DNA of 64,000 bases from Nocardia sp. CDC159 (lineage in GTDB: Bacteria; Actinomycetota; Actinomycetes; Mycobacteriales; Mycobacteriaceae), in the NCBI RefSeq assembly GCF_023740735.1, contig NZ_JAMRXH010000005.1, positions 310,001 through 374,000 on the forward strand, in the 5' to 3' direction. Below the pieces are notes generated by a model, which was given only the letters and a program-made list of their open reading frames with translations, was not told where the DNA came from and did not search any database. The translations under genes and the position numbers were made by a program. Below are positions 1 to 8,621 of the stretch, piece after piece (the first letter of the stretch is position 1; each line of letters begins with the position of its first letter).

Positions 1-92
1 CGCGCTTCCTTCGGATATCCGAGCACACACTGCTCGCCGATCACCGTGCCGTCTCCGAACCTGACCGGCGCGTACAGCTCCTCGACCTTCAT
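1..92 (-). CDS. Hexapeptide-repeat acyltransferase-like protein, N-terminal fragment (runs off the window)
   Basis: The reverse strand opens with ATG at 92-90 and reads about 30 residues (starting MKVEELYAPVRFGDGT) before the window ends. The Phe-Gly-Asp-Gly-Thr-Val-Ile-Gly stretch resembles the start of left-handed beta-helix (hexapeptide repeat) sugar or acyl transferases, but this is too little to assign a reaction. The start codon overlaps the stop of the upstream hydrolase gene as ATGA, so the two genes are probably cotranscribed and translationally coupled. The family call is an inference from a short fragment. Confidence 0.5.
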   Translation of the reverse strand, partial: MKVEELYAPVRFGDGTVIGEQCVLGYPKEA

Positions 93-877
93 GATCGGGT
101 CGATTGATCCACCAGCCAGTCCACCGTGACCCCGATCGCTTCGTCCTCCCGCTCCCGACCATCGAACCCATGATCGGAGCCCGCAACTGTGTGCAGCCGC
201 GCCTCAGGGCGAGTCCGAACAGCCTCGGCCGCAATCGAGTACGACACTGACGAATCTCTGTCACCGTGCACAACAAGAGCCGGCACCCGACTGGTTCCGA
301 ACGCATCCGAGGGCCGATACCCGGCAAACTCCATGAACAACACACGGCCTAGTTCGAACTCCCCGTCAACACGGAGAAAGCCGTTCTCCTGCAGAACCTT
401 CTGCTGGTCAGGGCCGAAATTTTCCACACCCCAAGCTAACTCGGGCTCCAGGAACGTGTGCCGAAGATCCAAAACCGGATTCCATAGCACGAGGCGATAC
501 AACGCAGGCTCAAGCCACGACAGCGACAACATGGTCGAAACCGCCCCGAAACTCGCGGCGACGATCGACATCGGGCCATTGAACCACTGCCGTACGAAGC
601 CGATTGCTGCTTGCAGGTCCAAGCACTCACCCGCGATTGTCACACCACGCTGCGTACCGTCGCTGCCGCCATGGCCTCGAAACGAAAATCGGACTACATC
701 GAACCCCGCCCCAGCCAGGCGATCGGCCAACCGCACGAACATGCCCCCGCCCTCATCCATATCCACGGCGATGCCGTGAACGAGAAGTACCACACCGCAG
801 TGTAATCCCGAGGTCGCACTGTGCACAGCGGCATCCAGCTTCAGACCATCGACCGAGACCAGTTCAGTTCGTTGCAC
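89..877 (-). CDS. Alpha/beta hydrolase (serine hydrolase)
   Basis: A 262-residue cytoplasmic alpha/beta-hydrolase-fold protein with no signal peptide. Visible landmarks are the oxyanion-region HGIAVD near residues 34-39, an AASFGA nucleophile elbow with Ser109, HGDRD (204-208) that would supply the acid, and the catalytic His in GSDHGF (His236). The elbow is an Ala variant of G-x-S-x-G. The length is typical of esterase/thioesterase-type hydrolases. The stop overlaps the start of the acyltransferase-like gene by ATGA, so the pair may act on the same acyl or sugar-derived metabolite. The substrate cannot be read from the sequence. Confidence 0.85.
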   Translation of the reverse strand: MQRTELVSVDGLKLDAAVHSATSGLHCGVVLLVHGIAVDMDEGGGMFVRLADRLAGAGFDVVRFSFRGHGGSDGTQRGVTIAGECLDLQAAIGFVRQWFNGPMSIVAASFGAVSTMLSLSWLEPALYRLVLWNPVLDLRHTFLEPELAWGVENFGPDQQKVLQENGFLRVDGEFELGRVLFMEFAGYRPSDAFGTSRVPALVVHGDRDSSVSYSIAAEAVRTRPEARLHTVAGSDHGFDGREREDEAIGVTVDWLVDQSTRS

Positions 878-1102
878 TTGCTACTCCGACCACTCGAACA
901 CCGTCACTCAACTAGGGGGCAATCGTCTTTGCGGCTTTCGAACTCGCACCATCGGCGGTGCCTGGCGAGAGCCGATTGCCCAACGGGCGACTGAGGCCGC
1001 GCCTTCACGGCACCGACAACGGTCGCCACCCGCAGGACCGGAGCGAGCCGATTCCACCCCGTGAACGATGGCGGCTGAACCGGCCCAGCCGGACCTCGCC
1101 TG

Positions 1103-2173
1103 TTACGGCTTTTGGGCCACAATAATGCTGTTCGTGGTCACCGATTCACAGCGGATCCGTTGCACGTCGGTGAAACCGGTATCGGTCAGCCAGCGTGTGT
1201 ACTCGCTGCCGGAGTAATTCTTGCCTCCCTGGGTCTCCACCAGCATGTTCACTCCCACCAGCGCGGCTCGCCGCGGTCCGCTGCGGTCGTCATCGAGGAG
1301 GTCCTCCAGCACAATGATCACCCCGCCTGCAGGAAGCGCACGGAAACATTTGCCGAGTATTGCGCGGCCGGTCGTCTCGTCCCAATCGTGCAGCACCGCG
1401 GACAGACTGATCGTGTCGTAGCCGCCGGGCAGTGTGGAGTCCGCTATGAAATCGCCTGCCTCGGTGGTAATTCGATCCTCAAGCCCCGCCGCGGCGATCT
1501 TGCGGGCTGCGATCTCGCAGACATGCGGGAGTTCGAATACCCCCGCACGGAGCGTGGGCACTGCCTTGCATGCTTCGATGACCAATGCCCCGGAGCCACC
1601 ACCCACGTCCAGCAGCGCTTTGCGCTCCGACAGCATCGGCAATGCACGCGCCATCACTCGTCCGGTAAAGCTCGACATCGAATGCATGGCTTCCCAGAAC
1701 ATGGACAGTACAAGCTGGTCGCCCCGGTCGAACACGCTCTCCTGTTCGTCCGGATCCCACGTAGTCGGCCGATTCGTTCTCAGTGCGGTCGGCAGTTCCT
1801 GCCAACCGGGATATCTGCGCCGGTCCGCGTACCGGATGAATCCGCCGAAATAGTATGTGCGCCCCTTGACCAGGAACTCATCTGATATCGGCGAATTCCG
1901 GTATCGCTCATCGACTTTGGTCAGCAACCCCAGGGAAGCGCAGGCGGCCAGCAGGATATCGGCGGGCCGGTCCTCGATCCCCAACTCCTGCGCGACTTCC
2001 TCGCGCGTGAGTCCTCCCGGTGTGGCGGTCTTCTCGAAGAGCTCGAGCTCGAGCGCCGCGGCGAGCGTCGATGCCGCCCAGCCACCCTGGACGATCTCGA
2101 ATAACGGGATCGGGGTGAGACCTTCTGGAGCTTCCTGGTCCGCGACCGAACCCATAATGCCGATGTCACTCAC
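1103..2173 (-). CDS. SAM-dependent O-methyltransferase (plant-type OMT family)
   Basis: A 356-residue methyltransferase of the hydroxyneurosporene/caffeate O-methyltransferase type common in actinobacterial natural-product pathways. An N-terminal winged-helix dimerisation part (about 20-110) is followed by a Rossmann SAM site, LLDVGGGSGAL, around residues 187-197, then LHDWD (261-265), whose His is the usual general base of the family. The GTG start at 2173 is chosen because GGAGG lies 6 nt upstream. The open frame continues far upstream but that part has no family similarity. It is monocistronic here and the acceptor is unknown. Confidence 0.88.
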   Translation of the reverse strand: MSDIGIMGSVADQEAPEGLTPIPLFEIVQGGWAASTLAAALELELFEKTATPGGLTREEVAQELGIEDRPADILLAACASLGLLTKVDERYRNSPISDEFLVKGRTYYFGGFIRYADRRRYPGWQELPTALRTNRPTTWDPDEQESVFDRGDQLVLSMFWEAMHSMSSFTGRVMARALPMLSERKALLDVGGGSGALVIEACKAVPTLRAGVFELPHVCEIAARKIAAAGLEDRITTEAGDFIADSTLPGGYDTISLSAVLHDWDETTGRAILGKCFRALPAGGVIIVLEDLLDDDRSGPRRAALVGVNMLVETQGGKNYSGSEYTRWLTDTGFTDVQRIRCESVTTNSIIVAQKP

Positions 2174-2509
2174 TCGCAGCCTCCCTTGTCCACCAACCGA
2201 CCACAGGCGCGTCGCGGCACAAAAGCTCGCATCGAGTGGACCCCCTCGCAACAGCCTGGCCATGAGCGATCTCACCAGTCGGACAAGTATCCGAGTACAC
2301 GCCGACGCTAGCAGATATCGCGCTGTGGCACACTGCCTTTCGACACAGTTTAAGAACGATCGAGCCAATGTCTCACGTGCGCAATCAATCCGGCATCTGA
2401 CCGTCTCGTGAACGTCAACAACGATGGGACGGGCCCAGCCTGAAGACACGCGGCAGAGATACCCCGCGGCATGCTGTTGTCCTACGACATTGACAGCAGG
2501 GGACTTGCT
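2174..2509. other. Divergent intergenic region
   Basis: A 336-base gap between the divergently transcribed methyltransferase and the PD-(D/E)XK-like gene. It holds the GGAGG site of the former (about 2179-2183, complement) and AGGGGA about 6 nt before the start of the latter. A small inverted repeat, CGCGG/CCGCG, lies near 2446-2468. I see no further gene. Both promoters should lie here, but no clear -35/-10 pair could be chosen. Confidence 0.5.
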
Positions 2510-3037
2510 ATGCGATGGGATGAGCCAAGCAAAGACGGGCCAGATTACGTTGACAAGCACTTCGAGCACCTGATCTGCATGCGACCGGGCGACGTCCACG
2601 ACTCTCCCGTCTGGAGTACCTACATCAAGCCGCTCGTAGATCCGTTCGTGGACGACGGCCGCAACTTCCGGTACTGCGATGAGGACGAGCTCCACCGCCT
2701 CATCTGGGAGGTGTGGTGCGACGCCGGCGTCGACAACGACGTGACCATCGATCACGAGCAGGAGCTCTCGTCGGGAAGCTCCGCAGCGCGCGGTAGCCGG
2801 ATCGACTTCCGCATCTACTACGATGACCTGCACAAAGTGGGGGTTGAGATCAAGGCCGCAGGGTTGTGGTCTTTCGAAGCGGTTCAAGAGCAGCTCGTGC
2901 GCTACGCAGAGACCGAGAAGGTCGACTCGATGCTTCTGCTTACTGCCGATCCTGACTTGGCCGAGATCGCATGGCCCCGCTACCTGAAGGTGCCACTGTT
3001 CATCGTCTTGCTCACCGGCCGCCGCGGTCGGCTGTAG
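2510..3037 (+). CDS. PD-(D/E)XK nuclease-like hypothetical protein
   Basis: A 175-residue protein of unknown role. The central part has the ordered pattern of a PD-(D/E)XK nuclease core: an acidic helix (EQEL, 83-86), Asp99 in SRIDF, then E113-x-K115 in GVEIKAAG. It is followed by a helix with Gln and Tyr (VQEQLVRY), as in RecB-like or phage-type exonucleases. The start at 2510 is preferred over an earlier in-frame ATG at 2471 because AGGGGA precedes it at good spacing. A defence or DNA-processing nuclease is plausible, but the fold is inferred from motif order only. The C-terminus is short and ends soon after a hydrophobic strand. Confidence 0.6.
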   Translation: MRWDEPSKDGPDYVDKHFEHLICMRPGDVHDSPVWSTYIKPLVDPFVDDGRNFRYCDEDELHRLIWEVWCDAGVDNDVTIDHEQELSSGSSAARGSRIDFRIYYDDLHKVGVEIKAAGLWSFEAVQEQLVRYAETEKVDSMLLLTADPDLAEIAWPRYLKVPLFIVLLTGRRGRL

Positions 3038-3154
3038 GATCGAGCAGTTATATCGCCCAGCTTGGTCGCCGGCTGACCCTGGTCGACCCACGACGCACCC
3101 GGGATCAACCTTGGGTTGCACTGTGACTCCGGCTTGCATCCGCCAATAGGCGGC

Positions 3155-3362
3155 CACATCGACCCCGACACCGGCGAACTCACTATCCGCAACATCGGCT
3201 ACGGCATGTAACCGGATACAGCTCCCCGGGCAGCGGAGCCGCTGCCCGGCTTCGCCTTTCGCACCCCGCCCGCCCCTGGGGATGTGGTAGACAAGCACCA
3301 GCCTCGTATGCCCAGCCGGGGCAGCACAGGGGGCGCTGAGGGAGGGCGCGGCCGTGCACGAC
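3155..3362 (+). repeat. Imperfect direct repeat, copy 1 (partner at 10150-10352)
   Basis: About 208 bases that align closely with 10150-10352. Both copies begin inside a decayed coding stretch reading YIDPDTGEL.IRNI or HIDPDTGEL.IRNI. Both then share a segment (GGGGATGTGGTAGACAAGCA and GCCTCGTATGCCCAGC) and a start-codon context (GTGCACGAC here, ATGCACGAC there), and diverge after that. In this copy the reading frame stops at TAA (3208-3210). This stretch also fills most of the gap between the nuclease-like gene and the next gene. Confidence 0.7.
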
Positions 3363-3917
3363 GACGACGATATCCGGCAGCCAGCGCTGGATGCGTTGCG
3401 CGCGGACACCGACTTGTGGCCTACCGCGTTTCAGCACGCCGGCCAGCTCACCCGGCAGCGGATCGCCGCCGACCCGTCCTGGTGGGACACCGTCGCCACC
3501 GACGGTGTCGGCGCCGAGTCGGTCACGACCCTGCTGGCCTGGGCGATTTGGGATACCGCGCGACTGGCACGCGATGTCAGCCTCGCGCGCGGCGTCTTCG
3601 CCGGGCACCCCGACCCGGCCCCGCATGCGCCGGACCTGTTCGACGGGCTCGAACTGTCCTTGGTCGCCGATCTGCTGCGCCTGGACCCGGCGACCGCCGC
3701 GATGCGCGACCTCGCCGATTCGGCAGTGGCCCAGCACTGGTCACCACTCGCCGGGACGCTGGCCACGGTCGCGGCCTTGGCGGTAGATCCTGCTCGCCAG
3801 CAGCTGTGGCAGCGGCTGGTACGGGTCACCCTGGGGTTCGTCGTCGGTCACGTCCAGCACACCGGCCGCACCACGCTCGAACCACTGCCCCACCCCGCAG
3901 GCACCGACCACCGTTAG
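3354..3917 (+). CDS. Hypothetical protein, unknown family
   Basis: A 187-residue soluble, mostly helical protein rich in Ala, Leu and Asp, with a run of acidic residues after the start (HDDDDI). No catalytic motif, signal peptide or membrane span is visible. The GTG start at 3354 has AGGGAGG about 8 nt upstream. Its start region lies in a duplicated segment whose other copy (10344) no longer continues into this gene, so this is probably the intact member of a duplicated locus. I do not recognise the family. Confidence 0.6.
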   Translation: MHDDDDIRQPALDALRADTDLWPTAFQHAGQLTRQRIAADPSWWDTVATDGVGAESVTTLLAWAIWDTARLARDVSLARGVFAGHPDPAPHAPDLFDGLELSLVADLLRLDPATAAMRDLADSAVAQHWSPLAGTLATVAALAVDPARQQLWQRLVRVTLGFVVGHVQHTGRTTLEPLPHPAGTDHR

Positions 3918-4065
3918 AGCCACTCACCCCGCCGACACCGGCAACCCGTCTCGGCCCGCCACCGTACCTCGGCGGTGGCATCATTTGCCGGTCGCGTGGC
4001 CGGGCGGGGGCGTACGATCCTGGCTCGGCATCGTCGATCAGTCACGGTTCACGCAGGGGGAGAGC

Positions 4066-4710
4066 ATGGTTGGGCGGGCGTTGATTGTGCTGGGCGGCGG
4101 CCTGTATCCGGATGGGTCACTGCCGCACTGGGCCGAGATCCGCGCCGACCACGCGGCCCGGCTCTGGCACACCGGCGGCTTCGACGTGCTCCTCACCAGC
4201 GGCCGCGGACCCGTCCCGCACCTGCGTACCGAAGCGAAAGCACTCGCCGACACCCTGATAGCGCTCGATGTGCCCGCTGATCGCATCGTCGAAGAGGACG
4301 CCTCGAAATCGACACTGGCCAACGCCTACTACTGCCGGGTCGCCCATACCGACCCTCTCGGTATCGGTGATGTCGCGGTGGTCACCAACGGATTTCACGC
4401 TCGCCGCGTCGAACGCATCTTCTCGCACGTCTACGGTCCCGGCCGTGTCGGAGTCAATCCCGCCGACGATCGCATGATCGACCCGACCGTCCTCGAGATC
4501 CTGCGCGCCAACGACGAACCCCAGGACGAGTTCCTCACCCGCGAACTGCTCCCCCGCATCCAGGTCGGCGACCTGAACAGCCTGCACGAGTACCTGTTCG
4601 ACAAACACAGCGAGCTGGCCGGGCTGTGGCCTGCCTACCGTGCCCGCCACCAGGCATACCGCGACGCCTGGGACCAACTGACCGCCCTCATGACCGGACA
4701 CCACCGATGA
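4066..4710 (+). CDS. YdcF/SanA-like DUF218 domain protein
   Basis: A 214-residue DUF218-type protein. It shows the family's first strand and loop (ALIVLGGGLYPDG), a second glycine loop (LLTSGRG) and the conserved segment EDASKSTLANAYYC, followed by VVTNGFHARRVER. The family includes YdcF, SanA and ElyC. Some members are linked to envelope or nucleotide-related functions, but no reaction can be assigned here. There is no membrane anchor, unlike SanA. ATG at 4066 is preceded by AGGGGGAG; an earlier in-frame start at 3985 lacks support. It overlaps the next gene by ATGA. Confidence 0.82.
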   Translation: MVGRALIVLGGGLYPDGSLPHWAEIRADHAARLWHTGGFDVLLTSGRGPVPHLRTEAKALADTLIALDVPADRIVEEDASKSTLANAYYCRVAHTDPLGIGDVAVVTNGFHARRVERIFSHVYGPGRVGVNPADDRMIDPTVLEILRANDEPQDEFLTRELLPRIQVGDLNSLHEYLFDKHSELAGLWPAYRARHQAYRDAWDQLTALMTGHHR

Positions 4711-5204
4711 CCGACCTCGCCTCGACGGCCAGCATCCGGCGGCTCACCCCGACCGACTGGCCCATCCTGCGCGATATCCGGCTGCGTGCCCTCGCCGACG
4801 CACCGTCCGCGTTCGGCGCCACCTTGCTCGAGGCGCGTGCCCGAACCGAACAGCAGTGGCACACCCGCCTGCGTGACCGCGCCGTGTTCATTGCCACTCT
4901 CGGTGACACCGCGGTCGGGACTATCGCCGCGACTGCCAGCCCCGAACACCGCACCGCGCACCTGATCTCCACCTGGGTCGCCCCCGAGGCCCGCGGCACC
5001 GGTATCGCCGACCAGCTCATATACGCCGTCATCGACTGGGCCATAGCCACCGGGCATACCGCGATCCGGCTCGAGGTCAGCGACCCCAACATCCGCGCCG
5101 AACGGCTGTACCTCCGCCACGGATTCACGCGCACCGGCCGCCACGGCATCATCTCCCCAGACGACCCCAGGCCAGAATTCGAGATGACCCTGCACCTGCA
5201 TTGA
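4707..5204 (+). CDS. GNAT family N-acetyltransferase
   Basis: A 165-residue GNAT enzyme. The acetyl-CoA pyrophosphate-binding segment is visible as WVAPEARGTGIADQL, followed by the C-terminal strand and helix RLEVSDPNIRAERLYLRHGF typical of small-molecule or ribosomal-protein acetyltransferases. The start overlaps the stop of the YdcF-like gene (ATGA at 4707-4710), so they form a two-gene operon. The substrate is unknown. GNATs with this N-terminal IRRLTPTDWPILRDIRLRAL pattern often modify amino groups of small molecules or peptides. Confidence 0.88.
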   Translation: MTDLASTASIRRLTPTDWPILRDIRLRALADAPSAFGATLLEARARTEQQWHTRLRDRAVFIATLGDTAVGTIAATASPEHRTAHLISTWVAPEARGTGIADQLIYAVIDWAIATGHTAIRLEVSDPNIRAERLYLRHGFTRTGRHGIISPDDPRPEFEMTLHLH

Positions 5205-5257
5205 CACCGGACTCGGCGCCCACCGCAGATGTCGGCCTTCGCCCTATCGTGCCCGGC

Positions 5258-5562
5258 ATGGAGTCGGCCACCGCAACCATCGCGCAGATCGTGCACGCCA
5301 TCACCCCGCTGGACGCGCTCGAACACCAGCACATCGACCAGACGCTGGCCTGGCTGGCCCGCACCGACGACCTTCCGGCGCGTCAAACCCGCCACCCCTC
5401 CCCGCACCTGGTCGCCTCCGTGGCCCTGGCCGACCCCGACCAATGCGGGATCTACGTTGGCCTGCACCGCAACTCGGGACTGCACCTGCCGATGGGGCGG
5501 ACACGTCGAATCCGGCGAACACCCCCTCGCCGCGACACGACGCGAAGCCGCCGACGAACTCG
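5258..5562 (+). pseudogene. Decayed NUDIX hydrolase gene (paralogue of 15459-16031)
   Basis: The first 75 or so codons match the intact NUDIX gene at 15459, including the shared LGLHRNSGLHLPMG-like stretch. At 5493-5496 a run of four G replaces three G in the intact copy, shifting the frame inside the approach to the NUDIX box. The correct sequence (GHVESGEHPLAATRREAADEL) continues in another frame and then stops matching near 5562, within the NUDIX box. The enzyme therefore lacks a complete catalytic box and C-terminal half. A TATCGT element 9 nt before the ATG is kept in both copies. Confidence 0.8.
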
Positions 5563-5634
5563 TTTGGGCATCACCACCACCGGCTGGCCGAAAGGCAGAA
5601 CTGAAAAAGGTGCTCGGGGGTCAACAACCGGTGA

Positions 5635-5832
5635 CTAACCTTTGCCCAGTTCCGCGCGGAGCTGAGCTATGACGGCGGCTTGATCGGTAACGATCGCCTT
5701 CAAGTCGTGGTTCTCGTCGACCACGCGAGCCATTTCCTGTTCTACCAGGTCAATGAAGGCGTCCACCTCGTCCTTGTTGTAGCTCGCAGGTCGATTCGGC
5801 TCGAAGCTCCCCTCGTGCACACCATCGATCAT
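5635..5832 (-). CDS. Small DivIVA-like coiled-coil protein
   Basis: A 65-residue protein whose sequence after residue 14 (RPASYNKDEVDAFIDLVEQE) matches the conserved start of DivIVA-domain proteins. It is followed by a heptad-like stretch (MARVVDENHDLKAIVTDQAAVIAQLRAEL) that should form a coiled coil. Full DivIVA/Wag31 proteins are much longer, so this is a mini-version or fragment. The start has only a weak Shine-Dalgarno match. It sits downstream of the ESX/YbaB operon on the same strand, 246 bases away, and may be its last gene. The cellular role is not evident. Confidence 0.6.
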   Translation of the reverse strand: MIDGVHEGSFEPNRPASYNKDEVDAFIDLVEQEMARVVDENHDLKAIVTDQAAVIAQLRAELGKG

Positions 5833-6078
5833 CCAGAGATGCTACCCAGACCACCGACGTGACCACCGAGGTTTTCGGCCGTGACGCGGGCAACACTCGT
5901 CGCGGCCGGGCGGTGAGACGACCAGTGAGTGCTATCCGGCGGTGGCGAGTTGATCGAGCCAATATGTTGACCGGGTGCGGTTTCGAACAACCAGTTGTCC
6001 TGGCGGCTGTGGGGGCAGCCGGGCCAAGGCAATGCGCCGACACCGCGATCACCCGGATGAATCGCTGCTCAGGCATCG

Positions 6079-6513
6079 TCACTTGCCCCAGCCGGACCGG
6101 TTCATCCGCTCGAAGTAGGCGTCGTCGGCTGCTTGTATCTCTGCTTCGGTCATCGGCCGTCGGGGCGGGGGTTTTTGCGGGGAATCGTTGCCGCCGAACA
6201 GCTCTCGTAGAGGTGCCTGCAATCGAGGGTCGGCGCGCTGCATGATCCGTTCTGCTTTGGCTTTCGCATCGGCGCGGGCACGGCGGTGGCAGTCGGTGAT
6301 CGCGGTGCTGAGCTGGTTGTTGTGCCAGCGCATGGCCGCTGGTGCGATCTGCAGGCTGGTGATGTCCCCGGCGGCGTCGACTTCCACGGTGACCCCGCGA
6401 GTCTCGCCGCGTCCTCGGACCGTGGCGACGGCCTCGGCGATTTTTTCGCTGTTGCGGCGGATCTCGGCGAGGTTCTGTTGGAGCTGTTGCTCCCAGGCCG
6501 GCAGGTCGGTCAC
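6079..6513 (-). CDS. YbaB/EbfC-family nucleoid-associated-like protein
   Basis: A 144-residue protein with the YbaB pattern: an N-terminal amphipathic helix (QQLQQNLAEIRRNSEKIAEA), then a beta segment with VEVDAAGDITSLQIAP, and a final helix. YbaB dimers bind DNA, but actinobacteria also carry many divergent copies next to ESX/WXG100 genes, where their role is unknown. The start overlaps the stop of the 161-residue gene upstream by ATGA, so it belongs to the ESX operon. A C-terminal Pro/Arg-rich extension is beyond the usual length of about 110 residues. Confidence 0.8.
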   Translation of the reverse strand: MTDLPAWEQQLQQNLAEIRRNSEKIAEAVATVRGRGETRGVTVEVDAAGDITSLQIAPAAMRWHNNQLSTAITDCHRRARADAKAKAERIMQRADPRLQAPLRELFGGNDSPQKPPPRRPMTEAEIQAADDAYFERMNRSGWGK

Positions 6514-6995
6514 ATCCGCCCCAGTTTTTTGAGGATCGCCTTCATCACCTCCGGCATGGGGCGCTTTTCGTCCTCTCGGATCGTGTCTTGCCCGGTGTAG
6601 ATCCGGTAGGAGCGGGTGAGGTGGGGGCCCAGAAGTCTGACGACGTCCGGTTCGTCGAAGATGTTTTCGACGAAGCCGGTGGCGATCAGGTCGGCCACGG
6701 TGTTCTGCCCGTCGCCCCAGGCGTTCTCCATCGTGTCGAGCAACGGTTTCAGGCGCCCCGCCGGGTCGGCGCTGTTGTGTGCGACATCGGTGACCCAGCG
6801 GGCGATGTCGGCCATCAGAATGGTGGGCAGCATCTCGTGGTTGTCCTCGATGTGCTCGGCGATGATCGGCCGGATCTCCGGTTCGAGGTCGGCCAGATCG
6901 TTGATGAACCGGGCCTGCTCGGGCACGAGACTTCGTGTCCAGGTTTCCAGCATCTCCAAGATTTCTTGCTGGGTCTTGTCAGTTCCCTCGCTCAC
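6510..6995 (-). CDS. Probable immunity protein for the adjacent ESX toxin
   Basis: A 161-residue acidic, helical cytoplasmic protein with no membrane span. It lies directly downstream of the toxin-like gene, with 10 nt between the stop of one and the start of the other, and it overlaps the YbaB gene. Position, size and acidic composition fit an immunity protein of a polymorphic toxin pair, which is the inference made here. No named domain was recognised with confidence. The GTG start at 6995 has AAGGTGA just upstream. Confidence 0.55.
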   Translation of the reverse strand: MSEGTDKTQQEILEMLETWTRSLVPEQARFINDLADLEPEIRPIIAEHIEDNHEMLPTILMADIARWVTDVAHNSADPAGRLKPLLDTMENAWGDGQNTVADLIATGFVENIFDEPDVVRLLGPHLTRSYRIYTGQDTIREDEKRPMPEVMKAILKKLGRM

Positions 6996-7005
6996 GTGTC
7001 ACCTT

Positions 7006-8322
7006 TCAGCGTCCAGCCAGTGCGTCCATCAGGTTCTTGAGTTCTTGGATCGCGACGGCTCGGTCGGCCGGATCGGTATTGGCCTTGTTCGTCAGCCAGT
7101 TCGCGAGCGACCTTTGTGTTTCCATCGCCTTGGTCAAATGCCAGCGGCCGCCGGTCATTTGCAGCGTCTGCAGCTCGTTGCGGACCGCGTCTGCGGTCGT
7201 ACCGTCACCGACCCTGTCCGGGGAGTTCGCCCCTTTGTACAGGTTGTTGATGAGATTTTGCAGCTTGGGATCTTTCACCTCGGGTTTGACCGCTGGCGGC
7301 TTCGGGCCCACCCCGGGTGGCGGTCCGGCTTCTTCGCCGGATCGCCACAACTTGGTCTTGGCCTTCTCGAGCCACTGCCCGATCCTGGCCGCCAGCGGCC
7401 GCAGCTTGCCCGTGACAGTGGAGGTGACCCGAAGGGCGATTTTCGCGGCGGCCCCGGCGAGCCGGGTGATGACCCGGCCGATGCGGGCGGCGTAGACACC
7501 GATCCGCGCCGCCAGTCCGCCGTGGCCGAGTTCGGACAAACCCCCGGTGAACGGGATGAGGACCCCCATCGCCGCTTCCCACGCCGCGGTCTCGGCGAGC
7601 ATCTTGCTCAGTTCGTCGAGGATCTCACTGTGCGCGTCGTCGAGGTGCTGGGCATATTCACCGCACGCGTCGCCGAGTTCCCGGAACGACGCCGACAGCT
7701 CGATGAAATCCCCACTTGCCTGGCTGCACGTGGCTACCGCCGCCGGGATCTCCGGCGACATCTGGTTTTCCAGCAATCCGACCGCACCGGGGATCGAGCT
7801 GGTCGCCGTGTCCAGTGATTCGGCCGCCGCGTACCAGACCGTCTTCGCCGCGCGCAGCTGGTCCTGGTGCCCGTTCGGCCAGATCAACCCCGCCGTGGAC
7901 TTGATCAGCGACCACCCGAACGGTTCGTCCCCGCCGCCTCCCGCAGCGGAGGGCACCGTGCTCACCAAGCACGGCTCCATCCCCAGCACCGGCGGTGCCG
8001 GCGGCTCGCCACCACTCGGGCGGGACCCTGCCTCCCCGGAGGCGTGGTTGTAAGCACCCGCGGCGAGCAGGTCACGGATGCGCGCGGACTGCGACACCAA
8101 CTTCGATGAGGTCTCCAACGCGGCACCGACCGCCTCGTCGTAGCTGGCCGCCCACTGGACGCCCGCGCTGTCGCTGCCGCCCATGCCGCCGTACCCGGCC
8201 AAGGTGCGCACCAACGCGCCGTGCACATCCACGCAGCCGTCACGGATACCGCCGAAATTCTCACTCGCCGAGCGGTAATCCTCTTGGCGGCACACGATGA
8301 TCGGGAACGTCGGCGCAGTCAC
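7006..8322 (-). CDS. ESX-type (LXG/WXG-like) secreted polymorphic toxin candidate
   Basis: About 438 residues. The N-terminal half is helical and resembles ESX substrates (YDEAVGAALETSSKLVSQSARIRDLL, then a second helical hairpin with SASFRELGDACGEYAQHLDDAHSEI). An Ala/Gly-rich hydrophobic stretch (about 250-320) and a Pro-rich linker (PPPGVGPKPP) follow. The last 85 residues form a separate domain with NSPDRVGDGTTADAVRNE and GGRWHLTKAMET, a pattern I associate with C-terminal toxin domains of actinobacterial secreted proteins, but I cannot name its activity. GTG at 8322 overlaps the WXG100 stop as GTGA; GTG at 8331 is an alternative. It is followed by the probable immunity gene. Confidence 0.7.
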   Translation of the reverse strand: MTAPTFPIIVCRQEDYRSASENFGGIRDGCVDVHGALVRTLAGYGGMGGSDSAGVQWAASYDEAVGAALETSSKLVSQSARIRDLLAAGAYNHASGEAGSRPSGGEPPAPPVLGMEPCLVSTVPSAAGGGGDEPFGWSLIKSTAGLIWPNGHQDQLRAAKTVWYAAAESLDTATSSIPGAVGLLENQMSPEIPAAVATCSQASGDFIELSASFRELGDACGEYAQHLDDAHSEILDELSKMLAETAAWEAAMGVLIPFTGGLSELGHGGLAARIGVYAARIGRVITRLAGAAAKIALRVTSTVTGKLRPLAARIGQWLEKAKTKLWRSGEEAGPPPGVGPKPPAVKPEVKDPKLQNLINNLYKGANSPDRVGDGTTADAVRNELQTLQMTGGRWHLTKAMETQRSLANWLTNKANTDPADRAVAIQELKNLMDALAGR

Positions 8323-8618
8323 TGCGGCCACATGCCTTCGTTGGTCTGGGCGACACCGGAATAGTTGGTGTGCGCGCGTCGCGCCACCTCACGCAGCTCC
8401 TCGAGGTTCTCCCGCATCTCCGCCGCACCGGCCATCCACCGAGCGTGCGCGAGGCGTTGCGCCTCGGCGGCCTGGCTCGACCAGGACAGATGCAGATCGG
8501 CGACATGGCGATCGACCTCGCCCAGCCAGCCGTCGACCTCGGCCCCGAACGTCGCCATGGTCGCGATCGCGTCGTCGAGCTGCCGCAGATTCACCCGGTA
8601 GCTGTAATCGTCGGCCAC
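8319..8618 (-). CDS. WXG100-family ESX protein (EsxA/B-like)
   Basis: A 99-residue helical-hairpin protein. The turn between the helices reads LHLSWSSQAAEAQRLAHARW, where the WXG motif is replaced by W-S-S, a tolerated variant. The tail contains YSGVAQTNE, compatible with the YxxxD/E ESX secretion signal (Y-S-G-V-A is imperfect). It lies 3 bases after the canonical WXG100 gene and overlaps the toxin-like gene, so it is probably the partner that carries or chaperones the toxin for type VII secretion. Confidence 0.8.
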   Translation of the reverse strand: MADDYSYRVNLRQLDDAIATMATFGAEVDGWLGEVDRHVADLHLSWSSQAAEAQRLAHARWMAGAAEMRENLEELREVARRAHTNYSGVAQTNEGMWPQ

Positions 8619-8621
8619 GAC

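Noticed and set aside
2174..3409. Long upstream extension of the methyltransferase frame (open to 3409 on the minus strand)
   Set aside because: No family similarity, overlaps the PD-(D/E)XK-like gene on the other strand, and a good ribosome binding site marks the start at 2173.
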